The notes beneath the pieces are model-generated. The model made no database searches. It was not told the DNA's origin and was given only the letters and a program-made list of their open reading frames with translations. A stretch of 45,052 bases of DNA from Ochromonas danica (Eukaryota; Sar; Chrysophyceae; Chromulinales; Chromulinaceae): assembly GCA_015146655.1 (NCBI GenBank), contig VKHL01000112.1:52405-97456 (forward strand), in the 5' to 3' direction. The position numbers were made by a program, and so were the translations under genes. Positions 43,612 to 45,052 of the stretch are shown here, piece after piece (position 1 is the first letter of the stretch; every line of letters starts with the position of its first letter).

Positions 43612-43654
43612 TTGTCACAGACTGTGACAAATGAGTTGTCACAGTCTGTGACAA
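43612..43654. repeat. Two right-end palindromes of the PiggyBac-like element
   Basis: TTGTCACAGACTGTGACAA (43612-43630) and TTGTCACAGTCTGTGACAA (43636-43654), five bases apart. Each is self-complementary apart from the central base. The pair could be a dimer-binding site for the transposase or a host factor. Confidence 0.9.
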
Positions 43655-43817
43655 TGCGCCCCCCTTTTTCAGCTGTGCGTGCGTGACTTGAGCACACATC
43701 CACGTCGATGCCCGAATTGCCATTCCGATTGCAGTCATCGAATATATTATTTGCTATTTCTAGGACTACCTCATTCTTAAATAATTTCATCTCATATTTT
43801 CCTATTTGCTGGAAGTG

Positions 43818-44925
43818 ATGGAAATGATGAAGTCGAACATAGAGAAGCAAGACAATACAGAGGAAGAAAATAGAAGAAAGAGGAGAACGCAGAAAAAGAG
43901 AGGTCGTGCTGAAGAAGAGGAGGCGTTCAATGATCTTCTGGATGACACCCCTCACAGAGCAGAAAAAGAAATCCGAGTTGAGGTTGAGGGAAGGGCTAAA
44001 GAAGCTCAGGCTCTGAATGACAATTTCCTGGCTCACCAACAAAATGACGACGAGATCGCTGTTCTACTTCAGGATTGCTCCACTAATTGGCAGCAAATGA
44101 TTGAATCAGAAGATATGGCTACATTAAAAAAGCTGGAGACTTACAATGCAATTCATAGAATCCCTGTGTCGCTAATCAACGGTCGCTTCACAGTGACTGT
44201 GGATGGGAGAGAAATCAAGGTATAGTACTGATTATATAGCCTGCTGGTTGATATAGCGTATAGAACGTGGTGTCATGAGGGAGAACAGTGTACTCTAGCT
44301 AACTAAGTCTGTTAGGTAGGATGATGCTTGCTATTGTAGTTGTTATGATGTAGGCGGGAGGGATGTCTGGGAATAGTTCAACTATGTTGCTGTGCATTCT
44401 AATAGGGATGGTATGATGTGGTAATGGTCTGTAGGGTGTGGCAGCGCTCCATGCGTCAGCTGTTAAGGGTAATGCTGAGACGGCGAGATTGTTGTTACTT
44501 CATCCAGCTATTGATGTCAATGTTGTGCACAGTGAGGTGAGAATGCAAACATGTATGCGTATATGTTGTATGACAAAATAAATATGATGTTTTTATGGTA
44601 ATAGCATACTAATACTGATATTGGTGACTGCTTTTGATTAGTATGTTTCAGTCTTTCTTTTCCTATATGCCATGTTAATCATGGGCTATTGTATTGTGAA
44701 CGTTTTTGTTGGTGTACAAAGTTTACAGGATGTGACTGTGACAAGATTAATTGTAGTTACAATGTTGTTATCACTGTTTCTTATTAATATTACATGGAAT
44801 AATGTGTTATTGTGCTTAACTAGATTAAATATACTCCCCTGCATTATGCGTGCCAGTATGGAAAAGTTCAAGTTGTTAAAGTCTTATTGCTTGATGAACG
44901 GGTGGATGTTAACAAGACTACTAAT
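43818..44925 (+). CDS. Ankyrin-repeat protein, 5' part, runs off the window
   Basis: Exon 1 (43818-44219) starts at the first ATG (MEMMKSNIEK). It encodes 134 charged, coiled-coil-like residues with a basic KRRTQKKRGR patch and ends at DGREIK before GTATAG. Exon 2 (44435-44536) encodes GVAALHASAVKGNAETARLL and LLHPAIDVNVVHSE, one ankyrin repeat. Exon 3 (44824-44925) encodes IKYTPLHYACQYGKVQVVKV and LLLDERVDVNKTTN, a second repeat, and is followed by GTAAGT. Both repeats keep the PLHxA, G and LL…DVN landmarks. All joins are phase 0. More repeats presumably follow beyond 45052. Introns here (215 and 287 nt) are longer than elsewhere and could hide extra exons. Function: protein-protein interaction; partner unknown. 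Confidence 0.72.
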
Positions 44926-45052
44926 GTAAGTGTGTCTAACCTTTCTTCCACCTTACATGGTAGTAGTCTTGTACTGTATAGTATAGTATGTCACAGTTAT
45001 GATATGTAGTATGTTATAAGTTAGTGTTAGTGTAGGTAGAAAGCAGATGAAT

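Larger units (their letters stand above)
42018..43654 (-). mobile_element. Internally deleted PiggyBac-like DNA transposon
   Basis: Bracketed by the palindrome TTGTCACAGNCTGTGACAA: one copy on the left (42018-42035, slightly degenerate) and two on the right (43612-43630, 43636-43654). Inside, on the minus strand, a transposase N-terminal part (about 43420-43080) is followed after only about 180 bases by a transposase C-terminal part (42901-42320). The catalytic DDE core is missing, so it is a non-autonomous deletion derivative. Exact terminal repeats and a TTAA target duplication were not identified. Confidence 0.6.

Overview
The window is nuclear DNA from a unicellular eukaryote. About fifteen protein genes sit on both strands, typically 100 to 1000 bases apart. 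Most are split by short GT-AG introns, 50 to 104 bases where I could place both ends, and all three standard stop codons are used. Microsatellites and AT-rich spacers are common, and a short TTAGGG tract lies inside one intron. Gene content argues against fungi and animals: formate-tetrahydrofolate ligase is a single-function protein, and there is a high-molecular-weight thioredoxin reductase ending in a cysteine pair instead of selenocysteine. A protist (stramenopile, alveolate, rhizarian or similar) fits better, but I cannot name the lineage.

Layout. 1-740: TG microsatellite and a palindromic minisatellite. 741-12472: triple PH-domain protein, GT8-like glycosyltransferase, SET-domain methyltransferase, a tail-anchored protein, a PIG-T-like GPI transamidase subunit and a large ubiquitin protease. 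13341-20798: ribosomal protein S4, a partial Gdt1/TMEM165-like gene, a Tudor-less SMN homologue and acetyl-CoA synthetase. 21823-32072: a multi-pass membrane protein, formate-tetrahydrofolate ligase, a serine-rich protein with an RVxF motif, and CTP synthase with a hydrophobic leader.

32154-37242 is the accessory part. A block of about 3.4 kb is bracketed by two nearly identical 852-bp direct repeats made from the 3' end and flank of a zinc-finger gene (36981-38741). The block holds a scrambled piece of that gene, a DDE-transposase tail, an intact MTA/SAH-nucleosidase-like gene with a C-terminal hydrophobic helix, and a decayed LINE fragment of the restriction-like-endonuclease type with a perfect 51-bp hairpin in it. 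This is the most unusual region of the window.

38742-45052: HIG1-domain respiratory factor, thioredoxin reductase, an internally deleted PiggyBac-like transposon marked by a 19-bp palindrome, and the start of an ankyrin-repeat gene whose two visible repeats are each exactly one 102-nt exon.

Functional links are loose, as expected for eukaryotic neighbours. One-carbon and acetyl metabolism (FTHFS, ACS), nucleotide synthesis (CTPS), thiol redox (TrxR), GPI anchoring (PIG-T), ubiquitin removal (USP) and snRNP assembly (SMN) are housekeeping roles. All exon joins were made by eye from reading frame, splice consensus and family similarity; no alignment or transcript data were available.
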